A stretch of 64,000 bases of DNA from Mya arenaria (lineage: Eukaryota > Mollusca > Bivalvia > Myida > Myidae), in the NCBI RefSeq assembly GCF_026914265.1, contig NC_069126.1, positions 73,090,732 to 73,154,731 on the forward strand, written 5' to 3'. The notes beneath the pieces were generated by a model, which had not been told where the DNA came from, searched no databases, and saw only the letters and a program-made list of their open reading frames with translations. Below, one piece after another: positions 37,453-48,420 of this stretch; positions within the stretch are counted from its first letter, which is position 1, and each line of letters starts with the position of its first letter. The position numbers were made by a program, and so were the translations under genes.

Positions 37453-38681
37453 CTTTGCTAAATGGTATCATATAGTTAGTGATTTTGTTACATGATTACT
37501 GAAAATATGAAATGGCTGAACAGTTATGATGTAGCAAAACTTGTTTTGTTAAGAGTGTTTTTCTATTATGTTAAAATAAATCACTGTCTTTAACTAATGT
37601 TTTGTCGTGTTTGGCATTCCAACAAGTCGCGATTCGACATGTCTTTTAATCTAAGTTCAAGCTGACGTCAAGTATGAATTTAGATGAAGCTTGATAATAT
37701 ACTAGCGTGTCCAGTGTTGGGGGCGTGCAACCCCTCGAACCCCCAAAAAATGTCCAAGTTATCCATTAATTTCAGTACAGGAGAGACAATACGCCCAAAA
37801 TGCATCATTTCGGACTAAAAATTGTTAAAACAATTTAAACCTTATCAATTTAGGTTCTAAAAGAAGTTCAAAAGGCTACGCCTCTATGTTACGCCCCCTC
37901 TGTCGTCAAATCCTGGATCCGACCCTGAAATTAATATAATCCAGAATATAATGAACAACTCCTGCACACCAAATATTAGCGTTACCTTGACCTGTTAATG
38001 CATCATTTCAACACCAGATAAGTAGCTGAATAACTTGGTACAGGTTGTATACGTGTGATCGCATAATCATATGAAATTATTGTCAAAAGCTAATAAAGAT
38101 AATATGCAAATTCATCTAAGTTTTTCTTATTTATTTCTCACATAGAATAAGTATTAGCACAGTTTTAAATTATCAACCTAAAAAACAAGTTTGCATTTTG
38201 TTAGGATAAACATGTATACAAAAACAAGAATGCTCACGCACACACACATACTCGTACATTCGCACACCCAAGCACACGCATAAAAATACGCGAACAACAC
38301 AAACACAAGCGTGAATACTTATGTATACATACACGTACGCACACATACACTCATGCATAGGCACACGTTTGTATGATAGTTAAAACGATCGATTTCCCTA
38401 TACTAGCCTCTGTTGTATTTAAAAGTTTTAAGGAACCCACATTGCAAAGCAACATGTAATGGAGACCATGCATCCAGGCCAGTGTGTACCCCAGGTGTCG
38501 GGCATGTTCCCTCAGCCACCCCCCCCCCCTCCCAATTCCTTCTTAAGTATATCATTAACCGATGGTGTAATTTGACATATATGTCAATGTCATAAAGTGT
38601 TTTAAACTTTTAAACTCGCACTCAAATGATTCAAGACATATTATGAAAGTAAGAGTTATAATTAATTATATATATATGCTG
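37453..38681. other. Intergenic with one probable degraded element and CA-rich DNA
   Basis: Around 37706-37932 a sequence with GTTGGGGGCGTGCAACCCC at one side and CTGGATCCGACCCTGA at the other looks like a degraded non-autonomous repeat (low confidence). About 38225-38375 is a CA/TG-rich imperfect microsatellite. A C homopolymer lies near 38519-38528. No gene. Confidence 0.5.
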
Positions 38682-39667
38682 CCTTCATGGGGACCAGCAT
38701 GTGAACCCTCCTGCCCTCGTGGGGACCAGCATGGGAACCCTCTTGCCCTCGTGGGGACCAGCATGGGCACCCTCCTACCCTCGTGGGGACCAGCGTGGGA
38801 ACCCTCCTGCCCTCGTGGGGACCAGCATGGGAACCCTCTTGCCCTCGTGGGGACCAGCATGGGCACCCTCCTGCCCTCGTGGGGACCAGCATGGGAACCC
38901 TCTTGCCCTCGTGGGGACCAGCATGGGCACCCTCCTGCCCTCGTGGGGACCAGCATGGGAACCCTCTTGCCCTCGTGGGGACCAGCATGGGCACCCTCTT
39001 GCCCTCGTGGGGACCAGCATGGCTGCCCTCGTGGGGACCAGCATGTGCACCCTCCTGCCCTCGTGTTAACCAACATGGGCACCCTCCTGCCCTCGTGGGG
39101 ACCAGCGTGTGCACCCTCCTGCCCTCGTGGGAACCAGCATATACACCCTCCTGCCCTTATGGGGACCAGCATGTGCACCCTCCTGCCCTCATGGGGACCA
39201 GCATGTGCACCCTCCTGCCCTCGTGGGGACCAGCATGTGCACCCTCCTGCCCTCGTGGGAACCAGCATATACACCCTCCTGCCCTTATGGGAACCAGCAT
39301 ATACACCCTCTTGCCCTTATGGGGACCAGCATGTGTACCCTCCTGCCCTCATGGGGACCAGCATGTGCACCCTCCTGTCCTCGTGGGGACCAGCATGTGC
39401 ACCCTCCTGCCCTCGTGGGAACCAGCATATACACCCTCCTGCCCTTATGGGAACCAGCATATACACCCTCCTGCCCTTATCGGAACCAGCATATACACCC
39501 TCCTTATGGGGACCAGCATGTGCACTCTCCTGCCCTCATGGGGACCAGCATGGGCACCCTCCTGCCCTCGTGGGGACCAGCATGTGCACCCTCCTGCCCT
39601 CTAGGGAACCGGCATATACACCCTCCTGCCCTTATAGGGACCACCATGTGCACCCTCCTGCCCTTAT
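38682..39667. repeat. 32-bp minisatellite, about 31 copies
   Basis: Unit CCCTCCTGCCCTCGTGGGGA plus CCAGCATGTGCA, GC-rich against an AT-rich background. Variants (TGGGCA/TGTGCA/ATACA; CTCGTGG/CTTATGG) alternate in blocks. The unit has almost no stop in any frame, so long open frames run on both strands (up to 343 codons). They start inside or at the array edge, shift frame every unit, and have no supporting exon context. Confidence 0.95.
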
Positions 39668-40382
39668 TTATTAAAACTTGAAACATGACTATAAAGTCGA
39701 TCATACAAACTTGACAAATTTGGCAGGTAAAACCTAATATTACTTAAATTAAGCACATTTCAAAACATTTAATCAAACATTTATTTTGTTTTGGTTAAAG
39801 CTTAAATATTTACATGTATAATAAATTAATACAAACTCGACATAGTTGGCAGTTGTATTACTCAGGCGCGCAGCTGGCTTTACGCGTGAATATATGCCTG
39901 AATCCACATGATTCTGACAAAAAGTAAAACATTTCAGCAAAAGTTACAGTATTCGTTCTTGACTATAAATGCTGTTACAGACATAGGGTCATTGACATTG
40001 AAATATATAATTATGCCATTTAATGGCAAAAGGGACAGAAAATTAGACTCCTGTTTAACAATATGAATGACTTCAATACGACACACTTTTTATCTATTTT
40101 TGTCAAATTCCTAATGTTAATATTTTTACAGCCTGACACTATGTGCCCTTTTCTCCCCCTAGCATCCTGTCCCATTTCAGCACCCTGTTCTTTATAAAGT
40201 ATATATTTTTCATGCATGCCTTAAATTCAAGTATTCAAGTATTCATTGTATAGAAGTTTATATGCATGATTTAGGTCCTCCTCCATTTACACTTTCCGAA
40301 TGATGACTCTAAATAAATATTAAACGGATGTAAATTAGGTTCGTAGAACCGTGTACCAGTGTCGAATGTAGGAAGGATAACT
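39668..40382. other. Upstream region of the LU-domain gene
   Basis: AT-rich, with no repeat family recognised. The LU-gene promoter and 5' UTR should lie here; no TATA box is convincing enough to call. Confidence 0.4.
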
Positions 40383-42216
40383 ATGGATCAATTTCTGTTA
40401 TTTTGTACGATTTTATTTGGAACTTTTCAGTTGGCAGACGCAGGTAGATCATTTTCCATCTGTGTATAATCTGTTCAAATTCTTCTCCCTTTCTTGAAGA
40501 ACTTAAATTAAATATTAATTTCAATACAGTACTTCAGCTGGGAATTTCAATGAAAACATGACCGTTTTTAAACCAAAAGCGATTTTAAAGTTTGAAGAAA
40601 ATTATCACGTATATATCTAGAACGTCTGATTATTACATAGTAATTAGCTAGCACGTGTAGCTGGCACGAGCTCAACACAATGGTATCAATGACCTTATGA
40701 ACAAAATAGAGAAAAGCGAAAACTGTTTTAGTATCTACAACATAAAATGTGGGTGTCCAACTTCAGCAGACGACATGGTGATCCTCTCTTATACCAAATC
40801 CGGCCTTGACAAACTTATTGAAATGTGTTATATAAACTCATGTGAAGAGCAATATTACTACATTAACTCCAAATGTAAAGTTGTAGTTTTCAATGATAAG
40901 CCACATGAACGTAACAGACAGTGGAAGCTCTGCAATAGTTGCATTGAAGAAGATATATACGCATCTTGGAATACCTTGCGAACAGCATCTCTCATTAAAT
41001 ACTAATATATCAGACAGATGCGATAAACTTCGTAAAACGTTTTACAGCTCCGTCGCATGTCGAGGCCAAAACACACTGAATCCTTTGACTAACAAACGGA
41101 TATATGAATCAGTCGTATTGTCCCGTGCACTTTATGGGACTGAACTCTGGTCAGAAGTCACCGTGACACAGTTACTTCCCCTAGAGACACTTCATCGTCA
41201 ATGTATAAAGATGATACAGTCGGTTCCTAAACACGCCAGAACGGATGTAGTATTCAGCACATTAAAAGTGTACCCCATTATGAATCTCATTGATAAGCGC
41301 AAATTACTACTGCTTGGCCAATTATGCCGCCTCGATGAAAAATACACAGTCAAACAAATATTCGTAAACAGACTGCTTTCCTGCAAAATGTTCCCGATGA
41401 AAGCAACAGGCTTCATACCCGATATATTGTCGATATTGGGCAAATACAACCTGACACAACTTAATAAACACTTACATCCAATCCGGACATTTCCCCAATG
41501 CGAATGCGTGGAAACGAACTGTTAAAGTCGCCATACAAACTACGATAGAGGACGAATGGAAGAAGCGTTTATCAACAGACAAAGACTTGGTTCTATTTAG
41601 TCAAGTACATAACACATACGACATATGCAACTTTTGGCATTTCAGCTCGCTAAATCCGTCATATAATGGGTGTTGCTCAAGAGCCTATAACTTAATGTGC
41701 AAACACTTCGAGCGACGCTATGATAGGATATGTTCGGGGTGCGGTCTTGTCTACTCATCATTTGCATTACATGTTATACTTTTTTGCCAATGTCATATAA
41801 AAATACGCAGATGTTTATGGTTATATTTGGCAAAAGTGTTAGGTAATTGTCGATTCACACAGTTTTGTGCATTTGAACCTGAAGATCAGGTCATCTCGTT
41901 GTTCAATGGTTTGGTTGTCGTTGACTTAGATGATCACGTCCGTCTATGTTGTTTCAAGTATATACTTCGAACACTGTATAAGATGAATGCTTACTAAACA
42001 CATTTAATTGAGTACATGATTTGTAACCCTAATTAACTGCAGTACTGTTTATAATCTATTTGCAATATAGACTTTATTTTATATAGCCTGTATCTTAGAA
42101 TCGATTTAAGTATGTGTATATATATATTTGTATATAGTTAAATATATTTGATTGTAATTATTGCTCACTATTTACATATAATGTACATGTATGCTCTTCT
42201 TATAGGAGGAAATAAA

Positions 42217-42297
<81 letters not shown>

Positions 42298-44082
42298 ATA
42301 GTATTTGCAATTTCCTAAAATAATTTCCCGCCTTGCGGAGCCCATCAATTATATACCCTTTGCTCTGACTGTAGCTATCGGGTCCGTCGGGGTAGGGGGA
42401 AGGGCCGGTGTACATTACGCAAACGTCTTTCCTTTATAGCAAATACACATTTATTAAAGGTTATTTGTCGATATTTTGCTGTCAGTGGAACAGTCAAGCC
42501 AATCGTTCCAATTCAGTTGCCGAATGCCAAACATGCAACTTTACCATATATACACTAATAAAAACATTTGAGAGAGGTATCCAGGACCTCCTTGACATGC
42601 AATTATTGTTTACATTATATTTTATACTATGTTCTTCTGAATAGTTTACCTTCCGATTGCATTTACATTTAGAATACAACCTACATTCTCAGCCAATGAA
42701 ATTGCAGATAGGCATTCAATTAGTACTAAGCTTAATCACGAAGAATTCCAACTTTCGCGGGTGTTTAAAGGTACCTGCCCTGCGTCAGATTTTGCGTAGT
42801 ATCATGACCTGAAGTTATTTCTGAATAAATAAGAAGGGCTCGTTCGCTTCGCTCACTCCGTCCATTTTTAATTATCAAAATATTACTTCATGTCATCTAA
42901 CTATTACTCAGAGTCCAGCTATTTACCTAGCGATAGAGTGTGTACCTTTATTTTCCCTATCTTCTAAAACATTGACCTGTTATTCTTGTTTTCCTACCAT
43001 AAACTATAAATGTGTCAGTACAGAAAATTGCACTGCTTTCCATATTGACTTAGCGGTAGCACAAAGAAGGAAACCTGAACATGTAAAGCAATATTTTGAC
43101 CATTTTCAGAACCGTTTGCCTGCTATTCTTGCACTTACACGTTATCATCCGATCCCAGGGTGGACTATGAGTGTGTCAATGCGACTCAGTGGCCCCATAC
43201 TTTGAAATGCGAGAGGCCGAGGTCCTGCTACACGAAGGCTTTGTTTAATCAAGGTACATGTATTTCACTACTGTTGTGTGGAGGGGTTGGGGTACTGGTA
43301 AAGTCTGGGGTTTATTCGTTATCATAGTAACAGTATAAATGTTAACTTGTGAAAAAAATGAGTAAATTTCGACTACTTTTCGATTACATTACACTGCCAA
43401 TATTGTACTTGAAATGCTCAACAGTTTGTTCATTGCAAAACATCTTCTGAAGAAGCGACTGATACCGAAGAGCTGTTCTTTAATCCTAAGCGCGGCATTA
43501 TTGACATGTAGTGGGTTAAATCTTGAGGCAGACGTATTCATTTAGCAGTTTTAATTTTAAACTAATGAAATACAAATGCTATCTTTATACTATATATATA
43601 CTATACCATATACACTTTGGAAGCCTCGATAACAACGTTTGAAGAGTTTGTAAATACTATAAAAATGAAAACATTGAAGAATGAAGTGGAGAAGGGTTCC
43701 ACGAGGACAGCAGTTAAATCAATAAGTAAATACTAATGTTTAATTTAGTCCGGCGACAGCTGTTGTGTACACGTTGTGTGATGTGTTTGAAAAAAAGAAT
43801 TGTGCATTCATTTGCTATTTTCTTTAAATTTCAGATATGAGCCATGTCCGATCCGTTCTGAGAACGTGCCAAGCCCCAGCACTATGCTCCGGCGACAACT
43901 GCTGCGTAAAAGACGGGCCATATCCCACATGTGAACACAAGTGTACCACGGACAGATGTAATTCTATCAACGTGGAGTCATGGTTTGACAGTGGGCTGAG
44001 CTCTGCTCCTGCTGTTTTGTATGACAGTATGAACTATATGTATATAAATGTGTTGCTCTTAGTTCTGATGAAAAGGTTTTGA
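40383..44082 (+). CDS. Secreted or GPI-anchored Ly6/uPAR (LU) domain protein, complete
   Basis: Exons 40383-40443, 43110-43253, 43835-44082; GT-AG, phases 1 and 1; 150 aa. Exon 1 encodes a signal peptide (MDQFLLFCTILFGTFQLADA). Exons 2-3 encode an LU domain: CYSC near the start, YEC, LKC, RSC, RTC, ALC, DNCC, PTC, HKC and the closing DRCN, twelve cysteines in all. The final Cys-Asn and three-exon layout (signal, first half, second half) are typical of the Ly6/LU family. The tail after SWFDSGLSSAPA ends in a hydrophobic stretch (INVLLLVLM), suggesting a GPI signal. AATAAA follows at about 44110. LU proteins act as cell-surface or secreted binding modules; the ligand cannot be told. Intron 1 contains a LINE fragment. 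Confidence 0.88.
40655..42218 (+). mobile_element. 5'-truncated LINE (non-LTR retrotransposon) 3' end, broken
   Basis: Encodes the end of a reverse transcriptase. INDLMNK and CPTSADDMV (the ADD catalytic motif, near 40755-40785) lie in one frame to about 40955. LGIPCEQHLSLNTN to LNKHLHPIRT follows in a second frame to about 41495. WKRTVKVAIQ to the stop at 41997 lies in a third frame and includes a C-terminal zinc-knuckle-like pattern (CSGCG...H...CQC). Two frameshifts therefore break it. A 3' UTR with AATAAAG at about 42210 leads into an (AT)n tract. Truncation inside the RT is typical of incomplete target-primed insertion. Clade not assigned; CR1/Jockey-like by style only. It lies in LU-gene intron 1, same strand. 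Confidence 0.85.
42219..42296. repeat. (AT)n microsatellite at LINE 3' end
   Basis: About 39 uninterrupted AT dinucleotides directly after the LINE 3' UTR. It may be the grown-out tail of the element. Confidence 0.95.
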
Positions 44083-44109
44083 TGGAAAAATGAAACTGGA
44101 CTTATGAGA

Positions 44110-44220
44110 ATAAAAAAAAAACGTTGAACAAATTGTGTTGTTACTTTTAAGACGGCAATACATATTGTCCCTCAGTGTTTTTTTCCAAACGGCAGTGCTG
44201 TTATATTAATTAGTCAGTTT
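44110..44220. repeat. Decayed left flank of the 30-bp array
   Basis: Diverged copies such as AAGACGGCAATACATATTGT and CCAAACGGCAGTGCTGTTAT precede the uniform core. They begin right after the LU gene's polyadenylation signal. Confidence 0.7.
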
Positions 44221-47200
44221 TCATACGGCATAGTGTGCCATTCGTAGTTTCCATACGGCAGTGTGTGCTATTCGTAGTTTTCATACGGCAGTGTGTGCCA
44301 TGCGTAGTTTCCATACGGCAGTGTGTGCCATTCGTAGTTTCCATACGGCAGTGTGTGCTATTCGTAGTTTCCATACGGCAGTGTGTGCCATTCGTAGTTT
44401 TCATACGGCAGTGTCATTTATTCGTAATTTTCATAAGGCAGTGTGATCTATTCGTAGTTTTCATACGGCAGTGTGTGCTATTCGTAGTTTTCATAAGGCA
44501 GTGTGATCTATTCGTAGTTTTCATACGGCAGTGTGATCTATTCGTAGTTTTCATAAGGCAGTGTGATCTATTCGTAGTTTTCATACGGCAGTGTGATCTA
44601 TTCGTAGTTTCCATACGGCAGTGTGTGCCATTCGTAGTTTTCATACGGCAGTGTGATCTATTCGTAGTTTCCATACGGCAGTGTGTGCCATTCGTAGTTT
44701 TCATACGGCAGTGTGATCTATTCGTAGTTTCCATACAGCAGTGTGTGCCATTCGTAGTTTTCATACGGCAGTGTGTGTCATTCGTTGTTTTCATACGGCA
44801 GTTTGTGCCATTCGTAGTTTCCATACGGCAGTGCGTGCCATTCGTAGTTTTCATACGGCAGTGTGTGTTATTCGTAGTTTCCATACGGCAGTGTGTGCTA
44901 TTCGTAGTTTCCATAAGGCAGTGTGTGCTATTCGTAGTTTCCATAAGGCAGTGTGTGCTATTCGTAGTTTCCATACGGCAGTGTGTGCCATTCGTAGTTT
45001 CCATACGGCAGTGTGTGCTATTCGTAGTTTCCATACGGCAGTGTGTGCTATTCGTAGTTTCCATACAGCAGTGTGTGCTATTTGTAATTTTCATAAGGCA
45101 GTGTGATCTATTCGTTGTTTTCATACGGCAGTGTGATCTATTCGTAGTTTTCATACGGCAGTGTGTGCCATTCGTAGTTTTCATACGGCAGTGTGTGCCA
45201 TTCGTAGTTTTCATACGGCAGTGTGTGCCATTCGTAGTTTTCATACGGCAGTGTGTGCCATTCGTAGTTTCCATACGGCAGTGTGTGCCATTCGTAGTTT
45301 TCATACGGCAGTGTGTGCCATTCGTAGTTTTCATACGGCAGTGTGTGCTATTCGTAGTTTCCATACAGCAGTGTGTGCTATTCGTAGTTTCCATACGGCA
45401 GTGTGTGCTATTCGTAGTTTCCATACGGCAGTGTGTGCTATTCGTAGTTTCCATACGGCAGTGTGTGCTATTCGTAGTTTCCATACGGCAGTGTGTGCTA
45501 TTCGTAGTTTCCATACAGCAGTGTGTGCTATTCGTAGTTTCCATACAGCAGTGTGTGCTATTCGTAGTTTCCATACGGCAGTGTGTGTTATTCGTAGTTT
45601 CCATACGGCAGTGTGTGCTATTCTTAGTTTCCATACGGCAGTGTGTGCTATTCGTAGTTTCCATACGGCAGTGTGTGCTATTCGTAGTTTCCATAAGGCA
45701 GTGTGATCTATTCGTAGTTTTCATACGGCAGTGTGTGCTATTCGTAGTTTTCATACGGCAGTGTGTGCCATTCGTAGTTTTCATACGGCAGTGTGTGCTA
45801 TTCGTAGTTTTCATACGGCAGTGCGTGTTATTCGTAGTTTTCATAAGGCAGTGTGTGCTATTCGTAGTTTTCATACGGCAGTGTGTGTTATTCGTAGTTT
45901 TCATACGGCAGTGTGTGCTATTCGTAGTTTCCATACGGCAGTGTGTGCTATTCGTAGTTTCCATACGGCAGTGTGTGCTATTCGTAGTTTCCATACGGCA
46001 GTGTGTGCTATTCGTAGTTTCCATACGGCAGTGTGTGCTATTCGTAGTTTCCACACGGCAGTGTGTGTTATTCGTAGTTTCCAAATAGTAGTGTGTGCCA
46101 TGCGTAGTTTCCATACGGCAGTGTGTGCTATTCGTAGTTTCCATACGGCAGTGTGTGCTATTCGTAGTTTCCATACGGCAGTGTGTGCTATTCGTAGTTT
46201 CCATACGGCAGTGTGTGCCATTCGTAGTTTTCATACGGCAGTGTGTGCTATTCGTAGTTTCCATACGGCAGTGTGTGTTATTCGTAGTTTCCAAATAGCA
46301 GTGTGTGCTATTCGTAGTTTCCATAAGGCAGTGTGTGCTATTTGTAATTTTCATAAGGCACTGTGATCTATTCGTAGTTTTCATACGGCAGTGCGTGCCA
46401 TTCGTAGTTTTCATACGGCAGTGTGTGCTATTCGTAGTTTCCATACGGCAGTGTGTGCTATTCGTAGTTTCCATACAGCAGTGTGTGTTATTCGTAGTTT
46501 CCATACAGCAGTGTGTGCTATTTGTAATTTTCATAAGGCAGTGTGATCTATTCGTAGTTTTCATACGGCAGTGTGTGCCATTCGTAGTTTTCATACGGCA
46601 GTGTGTGCTATTCGTAGTTTCCATACGGCAGTGTGTGCCATTCGTAGTTTCCATACGGCAGTGTGTGCCATTCGTAGTTTCCATACGGCAGTGTGTGCCA
46701 TTCTTAGTTTCCATACGGCAGTGTGTGCCATTCTTAGTTTCCATACGGCAGTGTGTGCCATTCGTAGTTTCCATACGGCAGTGTGTGCCATTCGTAGTTT
46801 CCATACGGCAGTGTGTGCTATTTGTAGTTTCCATACGGCAGTGTGTGCTATTCGTAGTTTCCATACGGCAGTGCGTGTTATTCGTAGTTTCCATACGGCA
46901 GTGTGTGCCATTCGTAGTTTCCATACGGTAGTGTGTGCCATTCGTAGTTTCCATACGGTAGTGTGTGCCATTCGTAGTTTCCATACGGCAGTGTGTGCCA
47001 TTCGTAGTTTCCATACAGCAGTGTGTGCCATTCGTAGTTTCCATACGGCAGTGTGTGCTATTTGTAGTTTCCATACGGCAGTGTGTGCTATTCGTAGTTT
47101 CCATACGGCAGTGCGTGTTATTCGTAGTTTCCATACGGCAGTGTGTGCCATTCGTAGTTTCCATACGGTAGTGTGTGCCATTCGTAGTTTCCATACGGTA

Positions 47201-47820
47201 GTGTGTGCCATTCGTAGTTTCCATACGGCAGTGTGTGCCATTCGTAGTTTCCATACGGCAGTGCGTGTTATTCGTAGTTTCCATACGGCAGTGTTTGCCA
47301 TTCTTAGTTTCCATACGGTAGTGTGTGCCATTCGTAGTTTCCATACGGTAGTGTGTGCCATTCGTAGTTTCCATACGGCAGTGTGTGCTATTCGTAGTTT
47401 TCATACGGCAGTGTGTGCTATTCGTAGTTTCCATACGGCAGTGCGTGTTATTCGTAGTTTCCATACGGCAGTGTGTGCTATTCGTAGTTTCCATACGGCA
47501 GTGTGTGCTATTCGTAGTTTCCATACGGCAGTGTGTGCCATTCGTAGTTTCCATACGGCAGTGTGTGCTATTCGTAGTTTCCATACGGCAGTGTGTGCTA
47601 TTCGTAGTTTCCATACGGCAGTGCGTGTTATTCGTAGTTTTCATACGGCAGTGTGTGTTATTCGTAGTTTCCATACGGCAGTGCGTGTTATTCGTAGTTT
47701 TCATACGGCAGTGTGTGCCATTCGTAGTTTTCATACGGCAGTGTGTGTTATTCGTAGTTTCCATACGGCAGTGCGTGTTATTCGTAGTTTTCATACGGCA
47801 GTGTGTGTAATTCGTCAGTA
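44221..47820. repeat. 30-bp minisatellite, 120 copies in perfect register
   Basis: Unit CCATACGGCAGTGTGTGCTA plus TTCGTAGTTT. All 120 units are exactly 30 bp; no indel is seen over 3.6 kb. Variants (GTGTGCCA, GTGTGTTA, GTGATCTA; CCATA/TCATA; ACGGCA/AAGGCA/ACGGTA/ACAGCA) occur in blocks. Because 30 is a multiple of three and the unit lacks stops in four frames, open frames up to 617 codons (plus) and 1126 codons (minus, 47794-44414) arise. The minus frame reads as a 10-residue repeat METTNSTHCR with an N-x-S/T sequon. No signal peptide or splice context was found, so it is not called as a gene. Confidence 0.95.
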
Positions 47821-48420
47821 ATTATACGACAGTGTGTGGTTCCCCTCAGTTTTCATACATTAGCGCGTGTTGTCTTTCCGTTTTCAATACGGCTAATATA
47901 CTCTGAGTTTTCAAACGGCAGTGTATTTAATAAATTGACCCTCGGTTCCCATACCTGTCATGCCGTGGCAGCGCGTATTGTCCCTACTTTTTAGACGGGA
48001 GTTTTTTTGCATCGGTAGCTTTCGTGTTGCACCTCAGTTTGCAGACGAAAATGCGTGTGGTTCCTCAGTTTTAAGTCAGGTGTTCGTGTGTTATTTTGTA
48101 AACGACAGTGTGTGTTATCCGTCAGTGTCCAGACGACAGTGTGTGATGTCAATCCGTGTCCAGACGACAGTGCGTGATGTCCCTTAGTGTTCAGATGGGA
48201 GAGCCGTTGTTGTCGCTATTTTTATTTTTTCAAACGGTAGTGCGTTTTTACCCTGATTTTTTTAGACGACAGTGTGTGTTGTCGCTTTTATGTTGTTTTT
48301 TTTGTCTCTATTTTATGATATGAGTTTTTTTCATTTTCAGAGGACAATGATGTTGGTGATTTTAGACGACAGCGAGTGTTGATATTTTTTCGACGATAAT
48401 GAATGGCGTCTCTATGTGTG
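47821..48420. repeat. Decayed right flank of the 30-bp array
   Basis: About 600 bp of strongly diverged, length-variable relatives of the 30-bp unit, recognisable by recurring ACGACAGTGTGTG, TTTTCAAACGGCAGTG and CAGACGACAGTGCGTG. Periodicity is lost to indels. Confidence 0.8.

Noticed and set aside
38173-38364. Cys/Val/Tyr-rich 63-codon frame
   Set aside because: It is a translation of CA/TG-rich microsatellite-like DNA.
38643-39681. 343-codon Pro/Cys/Trp-rich frame and its partners
   Set aside because: The 32-bp unit is stop-free in all frames; equivalent frames exist on both strands.
42972-43205. 77-codon frame beginning MTCYSC as the LU gene start
   Set aside because: The true exon 2 begins at 43110 in another frame and joins exon 1's signal peptide in phase. 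The upstream CYSC segment is only a possible relic.
44414-47794. 1126-codon open frame (minus), and 617- and 416-codon frames (plus), as genes
   Set aside because: The 30-bp unit keeps frame and lacks stops in four frames, so long open frames are expected. No signal peptide, splice context or known domain was found. Kept only as a finding.
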